Assembly (NCBI GenBank): GCA_947494715.1
Contig: CANLWG010000007.1
Span: forward strand, 62,001 to 126,000
Source: an uncultured Flavobacteriaceae bacterium
GTDB taxonomy: Bacteria > Bacteroidota > Bacteroidia > Flavobacteriales > Flavobacteriaceae
DNA length: 64,000 bases
Direction of reading: 5' to 3'
Shown here: positions 7,636 through 15,835 of the stretch, in pieces
How the letters are laid out: the number at the start of each line of letters is the position of its first letter
How positions within the stretch are numbered: position 1 is the first letter of the stretch
Notes under the pieces: generated by a model
What the model was told of the DNA's origin: nothing
Database searches by the model: none
The model's input: the letters and a program-made list of their open reading frames with translations, nothing else
Translations under genes and position numbers: made by a program

Positions 7636-8316
7636 ATGCAAAAGGATAGGGAACATAACCCTTTGTTCTTTCTAACGGAACGATTGGAATTTCCTTCCGT
7701 AGAGAGTGCCAATTCTGAAGGATTGCTGGCCGTGGGAGGCGATTTATCCCCTGAAAGGCTTTTGTTGGCGTACCAAAGTGGAATCTTCCCCTGGTTCAAC
7801 GAGGATTCGTTGATTTTATGGTGGAGTCCAGATCCAAGAATGATACTTTTCCCGGAAAAGATCAAGATTTCCAAAAGCATGCGCAAGGTGTTGAACGACG
7901 GTCGATTTCAATTGACCAAGAATACCTGTTTTGAAGAAGTGTTACACCAGTGTGCCACGGTAAAACGGGCAAATCAACAAGGTACTTGGATAACCAACGA
8001 TATGAAGTCCGCGTATGTGGAACTCCATAAAAAGGGGTATGCCAAATCCTATGAGGTTTGGGAAAAAGGAACTCTGGTAGGCGGCTTATATGGAGTAGAT
8101 CTCGGACATGTGTTCTGTGGCGAAAGCATGTTCAGCACCACGGATAATGCTTCTAAATTTGCATTTATACATTTGGCACAGGAACTGGCTTCAAAAAATT
8201 ATAGTCTAATCGATTGCCAACTACATACCGACCACTTGGAAAGTTTGGGTGCCGAAGAAATGCCTCGTTCACAATTCATCAGGCTTTTACAGGGAAAAAA
8301 TCAGGGAGGAGAATAG
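7636..8316 (+). CDS. aat: Leucyl/phenylalanyl-tRNA--protein transferase
   Basis: 226 aa from the ATG at 7636. A longer frame would need a TTG inside the previous gene. Aat adds Leu or Phe from tRNA to N-terminal Arg or Lys of proteins, marking them for ClpAP in the N-end rule pathway. The family core is complete: GLLAVGGDLSPERLLLAYQSGIFPWF, WWSPDPRMIL, GTWIT, GGLYGVDLG, FCGESMFS and LIDCQLHTDHL. The last 30 bases overlap the convergent DUF2490 gene. Confidence 0.95.
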   Translation: MQKDREHNPLFFLTERLEFPSVESANSEGLLAVGGDLSPERLLLAYQSGIFPWFNEDSLILWWSPDPRMILFPEKIKISKSMRKVLNDGRFQLTKNTCFEEVLHQCATVKRANQQGTWITNDMKSAYVELHKKGYAKSYEVWEKGTLVGGLYGVDLGHVFCGESMFSTTDNASKFAFIHLAQELASKNYSLIDCQLHTDHLESLGAEEMPRSQFIRLLQGKNQGGE

Positions 8317-8976
8317 AAAAAGCACATTTTCAGTTTTTTGAGTATAGTCCTCCACCCGGTACTCCAGACCTGTCTGAAACTTGGTGTGGCCATTCAACAG
8401 CCAACCAATATTTGTGATTATCCTTTGATCCCATTCCGGTCCATTGCCCTTGGTTACACTGAGCAAACTTTCAGCGGAAGCAACAAAATAGGGCTCACCC
8501 ACATCCAACTTTTCACCTTGTAATGCAAAGTCCAGGGCAAATCGGTATCGAAATCGGTGGATAGTTAGATCCGGTGTTATCCGCTGTTCCATTCGTAAAC
8601 GGTCTCCGAATCTAATATTGCCCCTTTGATAGGTAATGTTGTACTGTTGGGTAAACCGAAGTTCGTTTTGCTCTTCGTCCTCAAAAACCTCTCTAAATCT
8701 ATACTGGACTCCAATTGCGAAACTTTGCCCATGGCCAATATCCAATTTGGAAAAATGGGTAATATCTACATGGCGCGTTCGCAACTGTAGATCGTCCATC
8801 TGGTAGGTATAGTTGCGCATATCAAGAGAAAAGTTGTGGGAGTAATTGGTTCCGACTTTATAATTAAGCGCAACTTCCGGCTCCCAATAGCCCGTAAAGT
8901 TATTTTGTGCTGCTACGGATTGGAACAGCAACAGGATAAGGCCGTAGCATATTCTTTTAATAAAGCACATGGTCAT
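8287..8976 (-). CDS. DUF2490 family outer-membrane-like protein
   Basis: 229 aa. A signal peptide ends at VAAQ near residue 24. The rest is a run of alternating polar and aromatic strands ending in Leu, as in small outer membrane beta-barrels (FAIGVQYRFREVF, YNITYQRGNIRFGDRLRME, FRYRFALDF). This matches the DUF2490 family, whose function is not known. The start overlaps the end of the PepSY-like gene by about 20 bases, so the two are probably coupled in the order tag, PepSY-like, DUF2490. Confidence 0.8.
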   Translation of the reverse strand: MTMCFIKRICYGLILLLFQSVAAQNNFTGYWEPEVALNYKVGTNYSHNFSLDMRNYTYQMDDLQLRTRHVDITHFSKLDIGHGQSFAIGVQYRFREVFEDEEQNELRFTQQYNITYQRGNIRFGDRLRMEQRITPDLTIHRFRYRFALDFALQGEKLDVGEPYFVASAESLLSVTKGNGPEWDQRIITNIGWLLNGHTKFQTGLEYRVEDYTQKTENVLFLFSSLIFSL

Positions 8977-9541
8977 AGTTAGGCGGCAACGACTTTCTTA
9001 ACATCCGTAGATTCCCTTCTGCGTCAAAAAGGATTTCATATTGTTCATATTCCCGTTCTTTTTTTCCACTCACCATCAGCTCATAATTTATTGAAGGAAG
9101 TAATAAGTTTTGAAATGCATTTTTGATGGTGGTTTCAGGGGATTCGCTGTCCGTTACAGGATATTGTTGCTGTATCTTCCGGATTTTTGATTTTTTAAAA
9201 GTGGTGCTAAGGTAGTCCTGGATGTTTGCCCAACTCGCATTTGGAATGTCTATCTGCTTCACGAGAATTTCTATATCCTCCAGTTTTCCATTTTCATCAA
9301 ACTCAATACTATATTTGAGCTTATCTTTTTTGAACTTGGCCTCAAAGCTGATTTTCGCACTATCAATTTCCTTGTAAAACCGTACTCTTTTAGCTCCTTC
9401 TATTTCTTCAGAAATATAGTCCAACGCTTTTTCTGGAAATTGTTTTTTAAGAATACGGAATTCCCTTTCGTATTTGTTTTGCCCAAAAGAAGGAAAACAG
9501 ACCATAAATAGGATGGATAAGAGTAAGATGTTATACTTCAT
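8957..9541 (-). CDS. Secreted PepSY-like protein
   Basis: 194 aa from the ATG at 9541. The longer frame to 9571 would add ten residues before the signal peptide. The signal peptide is MKYNILLLSILFMVCFPSFG. The mature part appears to hold two alpha-beta repeats of the kind seen in PepSY-like periplasmic proteins (VRFYKEIDSAKISFEAKF, then YEQYEILFDAEGNLRML), each with a D/N-G turn after a strand. It overlaps tag by 11 bases upstream and the DUF2490 gene downstream. Family assignment is tentative. Confidence 0.6.
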   Translation of the reverse strand: MKYNILLLSILFMVCFPSFGQNKYEREFRILKKQFPEKALDYISEEIEGAKRVRFYKEIDSAKISFEAKFKKDKLKYSIEFDENGKLEDIEILVKQIDIPNASWANIQDYLSTTFKKSKIRKIQQQYPVTDSESPETTIKNAFQNLLLPSINYELMVSGKKEREYEQYEILFDAEGNLRMLRKSLPPNYDHVLY

Positions 9542-10094
9542 GGTACCTAAAACATTGTAATTCATGATCATTTACCATACCCGTTGCCTGCATATGGGCA
9601 TAGACCACGGTGCTACCTACAAATTTGAACCCCTTTTTCTTTAAATCTTTGCTAATAGCATCGGAAAGTTTGGTGTTTGCGGGTGCATCCTTGTAATTTT
9701 TGAAGGCATTTTTAATGGGCTTGCCATCCACAAAACTCCAGATATAATCACTAAAGGTCCTAAATTCCTGCTGCACCTCCATAAAGGCCTGGGCATTGGA
9801 AACTGTGGCATTTATCTTTAGCTTGTTACGTACAATTCCCGGATCCTGTAAAAGGGTATCGATTTTCTTTTGGCCATATGCAGCTATCTTCTTATAATCG
9901 AAATTATCGAAAGCCTTTCTAAAATTTTCACGTTTCCTAAGGATGGTAATCCAGCTCAATCCGGCTTGGAAGGTCTCCAGAATCAAAAATTCGAATAATG
10001 TGTCATCGGCTTTCACGGGAACGCCCCATTCGTAATCATGATAGGACTCATAAAGTTCATCTCCCAAACACCAGCCACATCTATGTTTTTCCAT
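9531..10094 (-). CDS. tag: DNA-3-methyladenine glycosylase I
   Basis: 187 aa, the usual length. Tag removes 3-methyladenine from alkylated DNA in base-excision repair. Signature stretches are RCGWCLGDELYESYHDYEWG at the N-terminus, LILETFQAGLSWITILRKRENFR, and the C-terminal GSTVVYAHMQATGMVNDHE. The zinc ligands are the N-terminal Cys and the C-terminal His and Cys (HMQATG, NDHELQC). It heads a minus-strand trio with two exported proteins of unknown function. Confidence 0.95.
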   Translation of the reverse strand: MEKHRCGWCLGDELYESYHDYEWGVPVKADDTLFEFLILETFQAGLSWITILRKRENFRKAFDNFDYKKIAAYGQKKIDTLLQDPGIVRNKLKINATVSNAQAFMEVQQEFRTFSDYIWSFVDGKPIKNAFKNYKDAPANTKLSDAISKDLKKKGFKFVGSTVVYAHMQATGMVNDHELQCFRYHEV

Positions 10095-10132
10095 AAGGGT
10101 TCAATAACTTTAAATCAAAGATAGGGATTAGA

Positions 10133-11095
10133 TCAAGACGTTTGGACGATATAAAGGTAAAGGGGCATCCCCAAGGTAATATTAAAAGGGAATGTAATGG
10201 CAAGTGCCATTGGTAGATAGAGGCTGGGATTGGCCTTTGGTGCAGCTAAACGCATTGCCGCTGGTACCGCAATGTAGGAGGCACTTGCGGCCAAAATAGC
10301 GAATAAGAACCGATTGCCTACACTTTCCGTAAAGATTGAACTTACCACTGCGACGATACAGCCATTTATCAAGGGTATTATGATGGCAAAGAAAAAAGCG
10401 AACCATCCTTTTTTAAGAAAATCGTTTAGCTTTTTCCCGCTGCTTATACCCATGTCCAATAAGAACACCGCCAAGAATCCCTTAAAAATATCTGTTGTAA
10501 AGGGTTCTATACCTCTTGCTTGTTGATCACTTGCCAAAAAACCAATGACCAAACTGCCCATAATAAGTAATACGCTGCCATTCGTAAGTGAATGATGTAA
10601 AACCCCATTAAGTTTTACGCCACTCTTTTGGTCCTTTTGAAAATATGCCATTAACAACACCCCAATAATAATGGAAGGTGCCTCCATCAACGCCATTACT
10701 GCCACCATGTGCCCCCCGAACTCTATTTGTTCGATTTCCAAAAAAGACACGGCCGTTACAAAGGTTACTGCACTAACAGAACCATAGGCGGCCGCAATGG
10801 CTCCTGAATTGGCAACATTAAATTTTCTACGCAAGATGAAGTAGGCATATATTGGTACGAAAAGGGCCAGAAATACTCCAAAAAGTAGGGACCACAATAT
10901 TTCCATATCCAAATTGCTATGTGAGAGCTCAAGTCCGCCTTTGAAACCAATGGAGAACATAAGATAGAGCGAAATGAATTTTGAGGAATTGGCCGGGATT
11001 TCCAAGTCACTTTTAAGCTGTACGGCAATGATTCCCAAAAAGAAAAAGAGCAGTGCGGGGTTGGTAAGATTATCTACCAATAGGTGTAAATCCAT
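10133..11095 (-). CDS. SbtA-like sodium-dependent bicarbonate transporter
   Basis: 320 aa with about ten membrane helices in two inverted halves. The conserved stretches are NPALLFFFLGIIAVQLKSDLEIP, YLMFSIGFKGG and AAYGSVSAVTFVTA in the first half, with LLDMGISSGKKL and AASASYIAVPAAMRLAAPKANPSLYLP in the second. This matches the SbtA (DUF897) permease family. Cyanobacterial members import bicarbonate with Na+. In a heterotroph it may supply bicarbonate to carboxylases. No SbtB-like PII gene is adjacent. Confidence 0.88.
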   Translation of the reverse strand: MDLHLLVDNLTNPALLFFFLGIIAVQLKSDLEIPANSSKFISLYLMFSIGFKGGLELSHSNLDMEILWSLLFGVFLALFVPIYAYFILRRKFNVANSGAIAAAYGSVSAVTFVTAVSFLEIEQIEFGGHMVAVMALMEAPSIIIGVLLMAYFQKDQKSGVKLNGVLHHSLTNGSVLLIMGSLVIGFLASDQQARGIEPFTTDIFKGFLAVFLLDMGISSGKKLNDFLKKGWFAFFFAIIIPLINGCIVAVVSSIFTESVGNRFLFAILAASASYIAVPAAMRLAAPKANPSLYLPMALAITFPFNITLGMPLYLYIVQTS

Positions 11096-11141
11096 TTAGT
11101 TGGTTGTTGGTTATGGACCTTAAACGTAGGATTTAAGGGTA

Positions 11142-11504
11142 TCACTTCGTTAGGGTGATTTTTATAGGACTATTTATTTCAACTTTCATACCTTCCATCT
11201 GCGCTTTTACAACAAGGTTTTTTACCATGTTCTTTGCTTCTTGTAAATCCTTAATGCGCTGCTCTGAATGTGAGGTGTCTTCTTGATAACCTCCTTGTAA
11301 ATTGAGTACCTGTACGGTATGAAATTTAATTTTATCATTGATCAATGACAAGAGTACATCGGCCGCTTCTGCCGGAGAGAAAACGCCTTGTACTAATTTT
11401 ATGGTACCCTCACCCCCCGGGGGAACTCGTTCTTCTATCCGAGGATGAGGTCTACCAGTTTTTCTTTTATTGCCCTTGACCCAACGAAAAAGCCTGCTTT
11501 CCAT
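11142..11504 (-). CDS. Conserved hypothetical protein overlapping icd
   Basis: About 120 aa from the ATG at 11504. A longer frame to 11540 is possible. It overlaps the end of icd in another frame by about 38 bases, so translation is probably coupled to icd. The N-terminal part is basic (RWVKGNKRKTGRP). It then has an alpha-beta region with GTIKLVQGVFSPAEAADVLL and HTVQVLNLQGG, and ends in a strand (VEINSPIKITLTK). I do not recognise the family. A C6G5 tract sits at 11413-11423 within it. Confidence 0.7.
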   Translation of the reverse strand: MESRLFRWVKGNKRKTGRPHPRIEERVPPGGEGTIKLVQGVFSPAEAADVLLSLINDKIKFHTVQVLNLQGGYQEDTSHSEQRIKDLQEAKNMVKNLVVKAQMEGMKVEINSPIKITLTK

Positions 11505-12900
11505 CAAATTGATAAAGGTTTTCGGTTTTGATGACATCAATTTTGTGTTTTACAGCATCGCCCATAAGTCGAACAATCTCATCTTTTTCCATTTGGGCGG
11601 ACTCTGAAGAAAACCTACACCGCCAGTGGTCGGTGCAAAAAGTTTCCTTGAAACCTTTGGGCCATACCTTTATGCCCCTATTGGTAATCATGCTCAGTTT
11701 TACTTTTTCACTATCCAATTTCTGCAGTATCGGTCCTATTTCATTCGCGTCAAAACCGGGCCAATGTACAAAGAGATCTACACCTACCAATACCTTATCC
11801 GCAAGAGGCTTGCGCTCGTATTTGGGTAGATTCAGCGGTGCACCTTTTTCATAGTTTACCTTGGCTAGGGTCTCTGGTATTTTGCCCAGATTGGCGATGA
11901 CCGCTTCCGCAAATTCTTTGGTGCCCACCTTTTGTGTACTTGTCCCCTCTTTATAAATATCATAGGTATGAATACCTTCTTCCATGGTACGTAGCCAAGC
12001 ATTTTGGACTTTCTCGGCTATTTCGGTCTGTCCTAGGTGATTCAACATCATTATAGCTCCCTGTAACAATCCGGATGGATTAGCCAGGTTTTGACCGGCC
12101 CTTCGTGGTGCTGAACCATGGATGGCCTCGAACATGGCGCATTCTTCACCTATATTGGCCGAACCCGCTAAACCTACGGAACCGGTTATCTGGGCCGCAA
12201 CATCGGAGAGTACATCCCCATAAAGATTGGGCATTACGATTACATCGAATAACTCCGGGGTATCCGCCATCTTAGCCGCACCTATATCCACGATCCAATG
12301 TTCGTTCTCTATTTCCGGGTATTGCACCGCGATTTCGTCAAACACTTTGTGGAAAAGACCATCTGTTTGCTTCATAATATTGTCCTTGGTAAAACAGGTG
12401 ACCTTTTTCCGGTGGTACTTTTTTGCAAATTCAAAAGCGTAGCGCACTATTTTTTCGCATCCTGGACGACTTATCAGTTTAAGGCACTGAACTACCTCGT
12501 CCGTTTGTTGATGTTCTATCCCCGCATAGAGATCCTCTTCATTTTCTCGAATAATGACCACGTCCATATCTGGGTGTTTGGTACTTATAAACGGATGCAG
12601 ACTTTTACATGGGCGAACGTTGGCATATAGTCCCAAAGACTTCCTAGTAGTAACGTTAAGACTTTTATATCCTCCGCCCTGTGGAGTCGTAATCGGAGCT
12701 TTTAGAAAAACTTTGTTTCTACGGATACTTTCCCATGATTCTGGAGCTATACCGGCCGTATTACCGGCGAGATACACTTGTTCCCCAATTTCTATTTCAT
12801 CTATCTTCAATTGCGCACCTGCATTTAAGAGTATATTCAAGGTTGCGTCCATGATTTCCGGCCCTATGCCGTCACCTTTTGCTACTGTAATTGTATCCAT
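11467..12900 (-). CDS. icd: NADP-dependent isocitrate dehydrogenase
   Basis: 477 aa, longer than the E. coli enzyme and similar in plan to the Thermus-type enzyme with an extra C-terminal domain (from about residue 335). It converts isocitrate to 2-oxoglutarate in the TCA cycle. Evidence: GDGIGPEIMDATL, the phosphate/substrate loop KSLNVTTRKSLGLYANVRPCKS, REN-EEDLYAGIEH, the metal-binding DVIVMPNLYGDVLSD and EAIHGSAPRRAG. Cofactor use is inferred from the subfamily. It is divergent from a LysR regulator across an AT-rich gap that carries direct repeats. Confidence 0.92.
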   Translation of the reverse strand: MDTITVAKGDGIGPEIMDATLNILLNAGAQLKIDEIEIGEQVYLAGNTAGIAPESWESIRRNKVFLKAPITTPQGGGYKSLNVTTRKSLGLYANVRPCKSLHPFISTKHPDMDVVIIRENEEDLYAGIEHQQTDEVVQCLKLISRPGCEKIVRYAFEFAKKYHRKKVTCFTKDNIMKQTDGLFHKVFDEIAVQYPEIENEHWIVDIGAAKMADTPELFDVIVMPNLYGDVLSDVAAQITGSVGLAGSANIGEECAMFEAIHGSAPRRAGQNLANPSGLLQGAIMMLNHLGQTEIAEKVQNAWLRTMEEGIHTYDIYKEGTSTQKVGTKEFAEAVIANLGKIPETLAKVNYEKGAPLNLPKYERKPLADKVLVGVDLFVHWPGFDANEIGPILQKLDSEKVKLSMITNRGIKVWPKGFKETFCTDHWRCRFSSESAQMEKDEIVRLMGDAVKHKIDVIKTENLYQFDGKQAFSLGQGQ

Positions 12901-12956
12901 ACGTTTTCTGAGAATTTGAAGATGTTTTTGATTATTTGAATTTTATTTATTGGCAG

Positions 12957-12964
12957 CAAAAATA
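12957..12964 (-). promoter_or_regulatory. icd promoter, -7 box
   Basis: On the minus strand the sequence reads TATTTTTG, matching TAnnTTTG, 56 nt before the icd start. No clear -33 box is seen in the AT-rich region next to it. Confidence 0.5.
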
Positions 12965-12990
12965 ACACCATTATTAATAAATTAATATTT

Positions 12991-13028
12991 ATATTTATTA
13001 TGAATTGTATTAATATTTATTATGAATT
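12991..13028. repeat. Two direct repeats in the icd-lysR intergenic region
   Basis: ATATTTATTATGAATT occurs at 12991-13006 and again at 13013-13028, a period of 22 bp or about two helix turns. The second copy contains the LysR start codon. The position suggests a binding site for the LysR protein itself, but nothing in the sequence proves it. Confidence 0.6.
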
Positions 13029-13945
13029 ATACACTGCATCAACTCAAAATATTTCTTAAAATATCTGAAACACAAAGCATTACAAAAGCTTCAGAGGAAC
13101 TTCACCTTACACAACCTGCAGTTTCCATTCAACTCAAGAACTTTCAAGATCAGTTCTCCCTTCCCCTTACGGAGGTGGTTGGGCGTAAATTGTTCATTAC
13201 GGATTTCGGAAAGGAAATAGCCGAGGCGGCAGAAAAAATTCTGAATGAAGTATATGCAATAAACTATAAGACCTTATTCCACGAAGGACAATTGGCCGGT
13301 CGCATGAAAATTTCGGTAGTGTCTACCGGTAAATATGTGATTCCTTATTTTCTTTCCGAATTTATGAAGGAACATCCGGGAATCGATTTGATTATGGATG
13401 TAACGAACAAAACCAAAGTGGTCGAGAGTTTGGCACAAAACGAGGTAGATTTTGCCTTGGTATCAGTTCTCCCTAAAAAAATGAAAATAGATCGGGTAGA
13501 ACTTATGGAGAACAAACTTTTTTTTGTTGGCCCATCGGGAATGAAGTTGAAGAACTTTAAGCAGGGGAAGAAACTTTTTGAAGAACTCCCCTTGATATTT
13601 AGAGAACAGGGTTCGGCGACTCGCGGTGCTATGGAAAATTTCATAACACGTAATCGGTTTTCCATACGTAAGAAGATAGAACTTACTTCCAACGAAGCGG
13701 TAAAGCAAGCAGTACTCGCTGGCTTGGGAAGTTCCATAATGCCCTTGATCGGAATTAAGAACGAACTGAGCAATAGAGATCTTCAAATTATTCCCATTGA
13801 AGGGTTGCCTATAATAACAACATGGAACTTGGTTTGGTTACGGTCTAAAAACCTCTCCCCTGTCGCAAGGGCTTTTTTGGAACATATTGAAACGGCCAAA
13901 GCCAAAATTATTGATGAGAAATTCAATTGGTTCGGAGATTATTAG
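13022..13945 (+). CDS. LysR family transcriptional regulator
   Basis: 307 aa. The N-terminal winged helix-turn-helix is typical (LHQLKIFLKISETQSITKASEELHLTQPAVSIQLKNF, residues 5-42). It is followed by the two-lobed periplasmic-binding-like effector domain from about residue 92 (KISVVSTGKYVIPYFLSEF). The overall pattern resembles CysB/CbbR-type members. It is transcribed divergently from icd and separated by 121 bp with two 16-bp direct repeats, so it probably regulates icd, itself or both. Effector unknown. Confidence 0.9.
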   Translation: MNYTLHQLKIFLKISETQSITKASEELHLTQPAVSIQLKNFQDQFSLPLTEVVGRKLFITDFGKEIAEAAEKILNEVYAINYKTLFHEGQLAGRMKISVVSTGKYVIPYFLSEFMKEHPGIDLIMDVTNKTKVVESLAQNEVDFALVSVLPKKMKIDRVELMENKLFFVGPSGMKLKNFKQGKKLFEELPLIFREQGSATRGAMENFITRNRFSIRKKIELTSNEAVKQAVLAGLGSSIMPLIGIKNELSNRDLQIIPIEGLPIITTWNLVWLRSKNLSPVARAFLEHIETAKAKIIDEKFNWFGDY

Positions 13946-14110
13946 TGTTTGTTTTCCTCCAGTAATTGGAATTTGGCTTATCTTCGGAATAGTTCCTTTT
14001 TCCCGACCCATTGAAATATACAAGCGTTACTTTTATTTGGCGTAGTATTAAATTGGCCATGGGGAAAAATATTCTTGAAAATATCTAAGATTTTTGAAAT
14101 CTTTGTAAAT

Positions 14111-14173
14111 AGAGGCACCGACCTTGGGACCAAAACCGTCTAGCGAATACGATTGTGAATGGGTCGGTGCTCT
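14111..14173. other. Long-loop hairpin between lysR and the small exported gene
   Basis: GCACCGACC (14115-14123) pairs perfectly with GGTCGGTGC (14162-14170), with AGA/TCT extending the stem past one bulged base. The loop is 38 nt. It begins 24 nt after the stop codon of the minus-strand gene ending at 14197 and may end that transcript, although no proper U-tract follows. It might instead be a small structured RNA. Confidence 0.4.
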
Positions 14174-14196
14174 GAGAGAACAAAATTAAATGTGAT

Positions 14197-14586
14197 TTAT
14201 CTTCTGGCAATTTCATCCTCTTTGGAGGAATCGGGCATTTTCAATTCGCCCTTGGCCAGTGCACTTTCCAGATTGGCTTTTACAGATGGCAGATATTTGA
14301 AAAATTTTCTACCGTTTTTACGTTTTAAGGAGACTATGGTATTTCCATTGCTCATCGTTTTAATATCTGTGACCACTACCTTATTGCCATGGACACTTTT
14401 CATGTCAGCTATGCCACCTCTTTTTATTATAAGGTTTTTTCGAGGAAAATGAATATGTGTAAAACTTCCATTTTCTGGAACATTAATGCTCATGATGTCG
14501 CCAACTGCAACCAAATCACTAGTGTCCTGTGCCATGGCCATAAAACCTGCGAGAATAAATACCAGGGAGAATACTACTGTTTTCAT
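14197..14586 (-). CDS. Small exported protein, exporter-island paralogue A
   Basis: 129 aa. A signal peptide (MKTVVFSLVFILAGFMAMAQ) precedes a compact basic domain. The C-terminal part reads GNKVVVTDIKTMSNGNTIV, then SLKRKNGRKFFKYL, then a helix ending GEL. The protein at 20559-20921 aligns with it over most of its length (GMEVQVVSILKMKDGSTIA, ALSRTDGKAF, ending KEL). Protein B next to it shares the LxRxxGRxF core. It lies 17 bp after B on the same strand, so the two form an operon. Function unknown. Position links it to the adjacent exporter. Confidence 0.85.
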   Translation of the reverse strand: MKTVVFSLVFILAGFMAMAQDTSDLVAVGDIMSINVPENGSFTHIHFPRKNLIIKRGGIADMKSVHGNKVVVTDIKTMSNGNTIVSLKRKNGRKFFKYLPSVKANLESALAKGELKMPDSSKEDEIARR

Positions 14587-14603
14587 ATCATATTGAATTT
14601 AGG

Positions 14604-14999
14604 TTATTGCGTATTATATATTTGGGAGTTTGGACTGCCCGAGTCGTTTTCCGCCGAAATAGGCACCAATTTTGCAGTGATGGTCTGGAATAAATTGTAA
14701 AAATCCCTACCATCCTCCCGCCTTAACGTAAGTTGCTTGGATCCATCACTATTGATATCCATACGTTCTACAATCAATTTGCTTCCAAATATGTTAAAAT
14801 AATTGTTCATCCCGTCCCAGTCGTTCAAACCGCCCATGATGGCCATAACTTCTTCTGCGGGAAGTTGTATTTCATGTGTAGTAGAGGCATAGGAGGTTTC
14901 AATTTTCTGATAATCGTCCAAAACGAACAAACCTGTTTGTTGTGCACTTCCCATAAAAAATGGGGCGATAAATCCTATAAAGATTATAAATGGCTTCAT
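14604..14999 (-). CDS. Small exported protein, exporter-island paralogue B
   Basis: 131 aa. A signal peptide (MKPFIIFIGFIAPFFMGSAQ) is followed by a domain whose C-terminal core reads GSKLIVERMDINSDG, then LTLRREDGRDFYNLF. This core aligns with paralogues A and C. The N-terminal half is diverged and includes IMGGLNDWDGM. It is the first gene of the minus-strand operon B-A and is divergent from tetR. Its promoter shares sequence with that of paralogue C (see the operator entries). Function unknown. Confidence 0.82.
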   Translation of the reverse strand: MKPFIIFIGFIAPFFMGSAQQTGLFVLDDYQKIETSYASTTHEIQLPAEEVMAIMGGLNDWDGMNNYFNIFGSKLIVERMDINSDGSKQLTLRREDGRDFYNLFQTITAKLVPISAENDSGSPNSQIYNTQ

Positions 15000-15038
15000 T
15001 TTTATTATGGTATTATCAGTTTTATGCCCTTCAAATTA

Positions 15039-15046
15039 CAAATATA
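15039..15046 (-). promoter_or_regulatory. Promoter of the B-A operon, -7 box
   Basis: On the minus strand TATATTTG, a full match to TAnnTTTG, 39 nt before the paralogue B start. AAGTATTGC directly in front of it (15047-15055 on the minus strand) also occurs in the promoter region of paralogue C at 20381-20389. Confidence 0.6.
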
Positions 15047-15106
15047 GCAATACTTCTAAATATAGAAAGTGCTACTTTCGTTAAATAGTTGTTAAACTAT
15101 TAAAAT

Positions 15107-15130
15107 ATGATAGTAATACTATTATATTTG
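15107..15130 (+). promoter_or_regulatory. tetR promoter with palindromic operator
   Basis: The palindrome ATAGTAATACTAT (15110-15122), with ATG in front of it, directly abuts the -7 box TATATTTG (15123-15130). A repressor bound here would block the promoter of the tetR-ABC-hlyD-tolC operon. It also lies 64 bp upstream of the divergent B-A promoter. The same 16 bases recur in inverted orientation at 20337-20352. Confidence 0.65.
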
Positions 15131-15157
15131 TGAGATAATAGTAAAACAAGGACAATC

Positions 15158-15832
15158 ATGGAACATCTGTTGCAGTCATTGAAAATCGGGATTAACGAAA
15201 AAATATTCATCAAGGATCCCGAGTCTTCGGATTTAGGGAAAAGAATAGTGGAAGAGAGTATTCTAATGATACATGAGATGGGGTTCGAAAGCTTCACATT
15301 TAGAAAATTAGGTGCTAAGATTAAATCCAATGAAAGCTCCATTTATAGATACTTTGAAAATAAACATAAACTTTTGTTATACCTTGCCTCCTGGTATTGG
15401 GGGTGGTTGGAATATCAATTAGTATTTTCCACCAACAGCATTCCGGATCCAAAAGATAAGCTTACCAAGGCTATAGAAATCATGACCCGTGAAACCAAGG
15501 AAGATTCGGCTTTTTCGCATATCAATGAAGTTGTCTTGAACAAGATCGTAATCAACGAATATTCAAAATCCTATTTGACCAAGGAGGTTGACGAGGAGAA
15601 CAAGGAAGGGTATTTTGTTATCTATAAGAGGTTGATAAACCGGATCAGTAATATGATAAAGGCCTTGGATTCCAGCTACCCTTATCCATCCAGTCTTTCA
15701 AGTACCATTATCGAAGGGTCTTTGCACCAATATTTCTTAAAAGAACACTTTTCGTCCCTAACGGATTGCAATGAAAACATAACCCCTACCCAATATTTCA
15801 TTGATTTAGTGTTCAAATCCTTAAAAGCTTAA
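15158..15832 (+). CDS. TetR/AcrR family transcriptional regulator
   Basis: 224 aa. The N-terminal helix-turn-helix spans about residues 28-75 (RIVEESILMIHEMGFESFTFRKLGAKI, then SSIYRYFENKHKLLLYL), preceded by a 25-residue extension. The C-terminal ligand domain is helical and not recognisable in detail. It is the first gene of a four-gene operon with the ABC, HlyD and TolC genes (gaps of 3, 5 and 2 bp). A 13-bp palindrome overlaps its own promoter, which fits autoregulation. Ligand unknown. Confidence 0.92.
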   Translation: MEHLLQSLKIGINEKIFIKDPESSDLGKRIVEESILMIHEMGFESFTFRKLGAKIKSNESSIYRYFENKHKLLLYLASWYWGWLEYQLVFSTNSIPDPKDKLTKAIEIMTRETKEDSAFSHINEVVLNKIVINEYSKSYLTKEVDEENKEGYFVIYKRLINRISNMIKALDSSYPYPSSLSSTIIEGSLHQYFLKEHFSSLTDCNENITPTQYFIDLVFKSLKA

Positions 15833-15835
15833 TAC

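Noticed and set aside
11413-11423. C6G5 tract as a phase-variation switch
   Set aside because: It lies inside a short conserved frame that is intact, and six C with five G is too short for a convincing slippage site.
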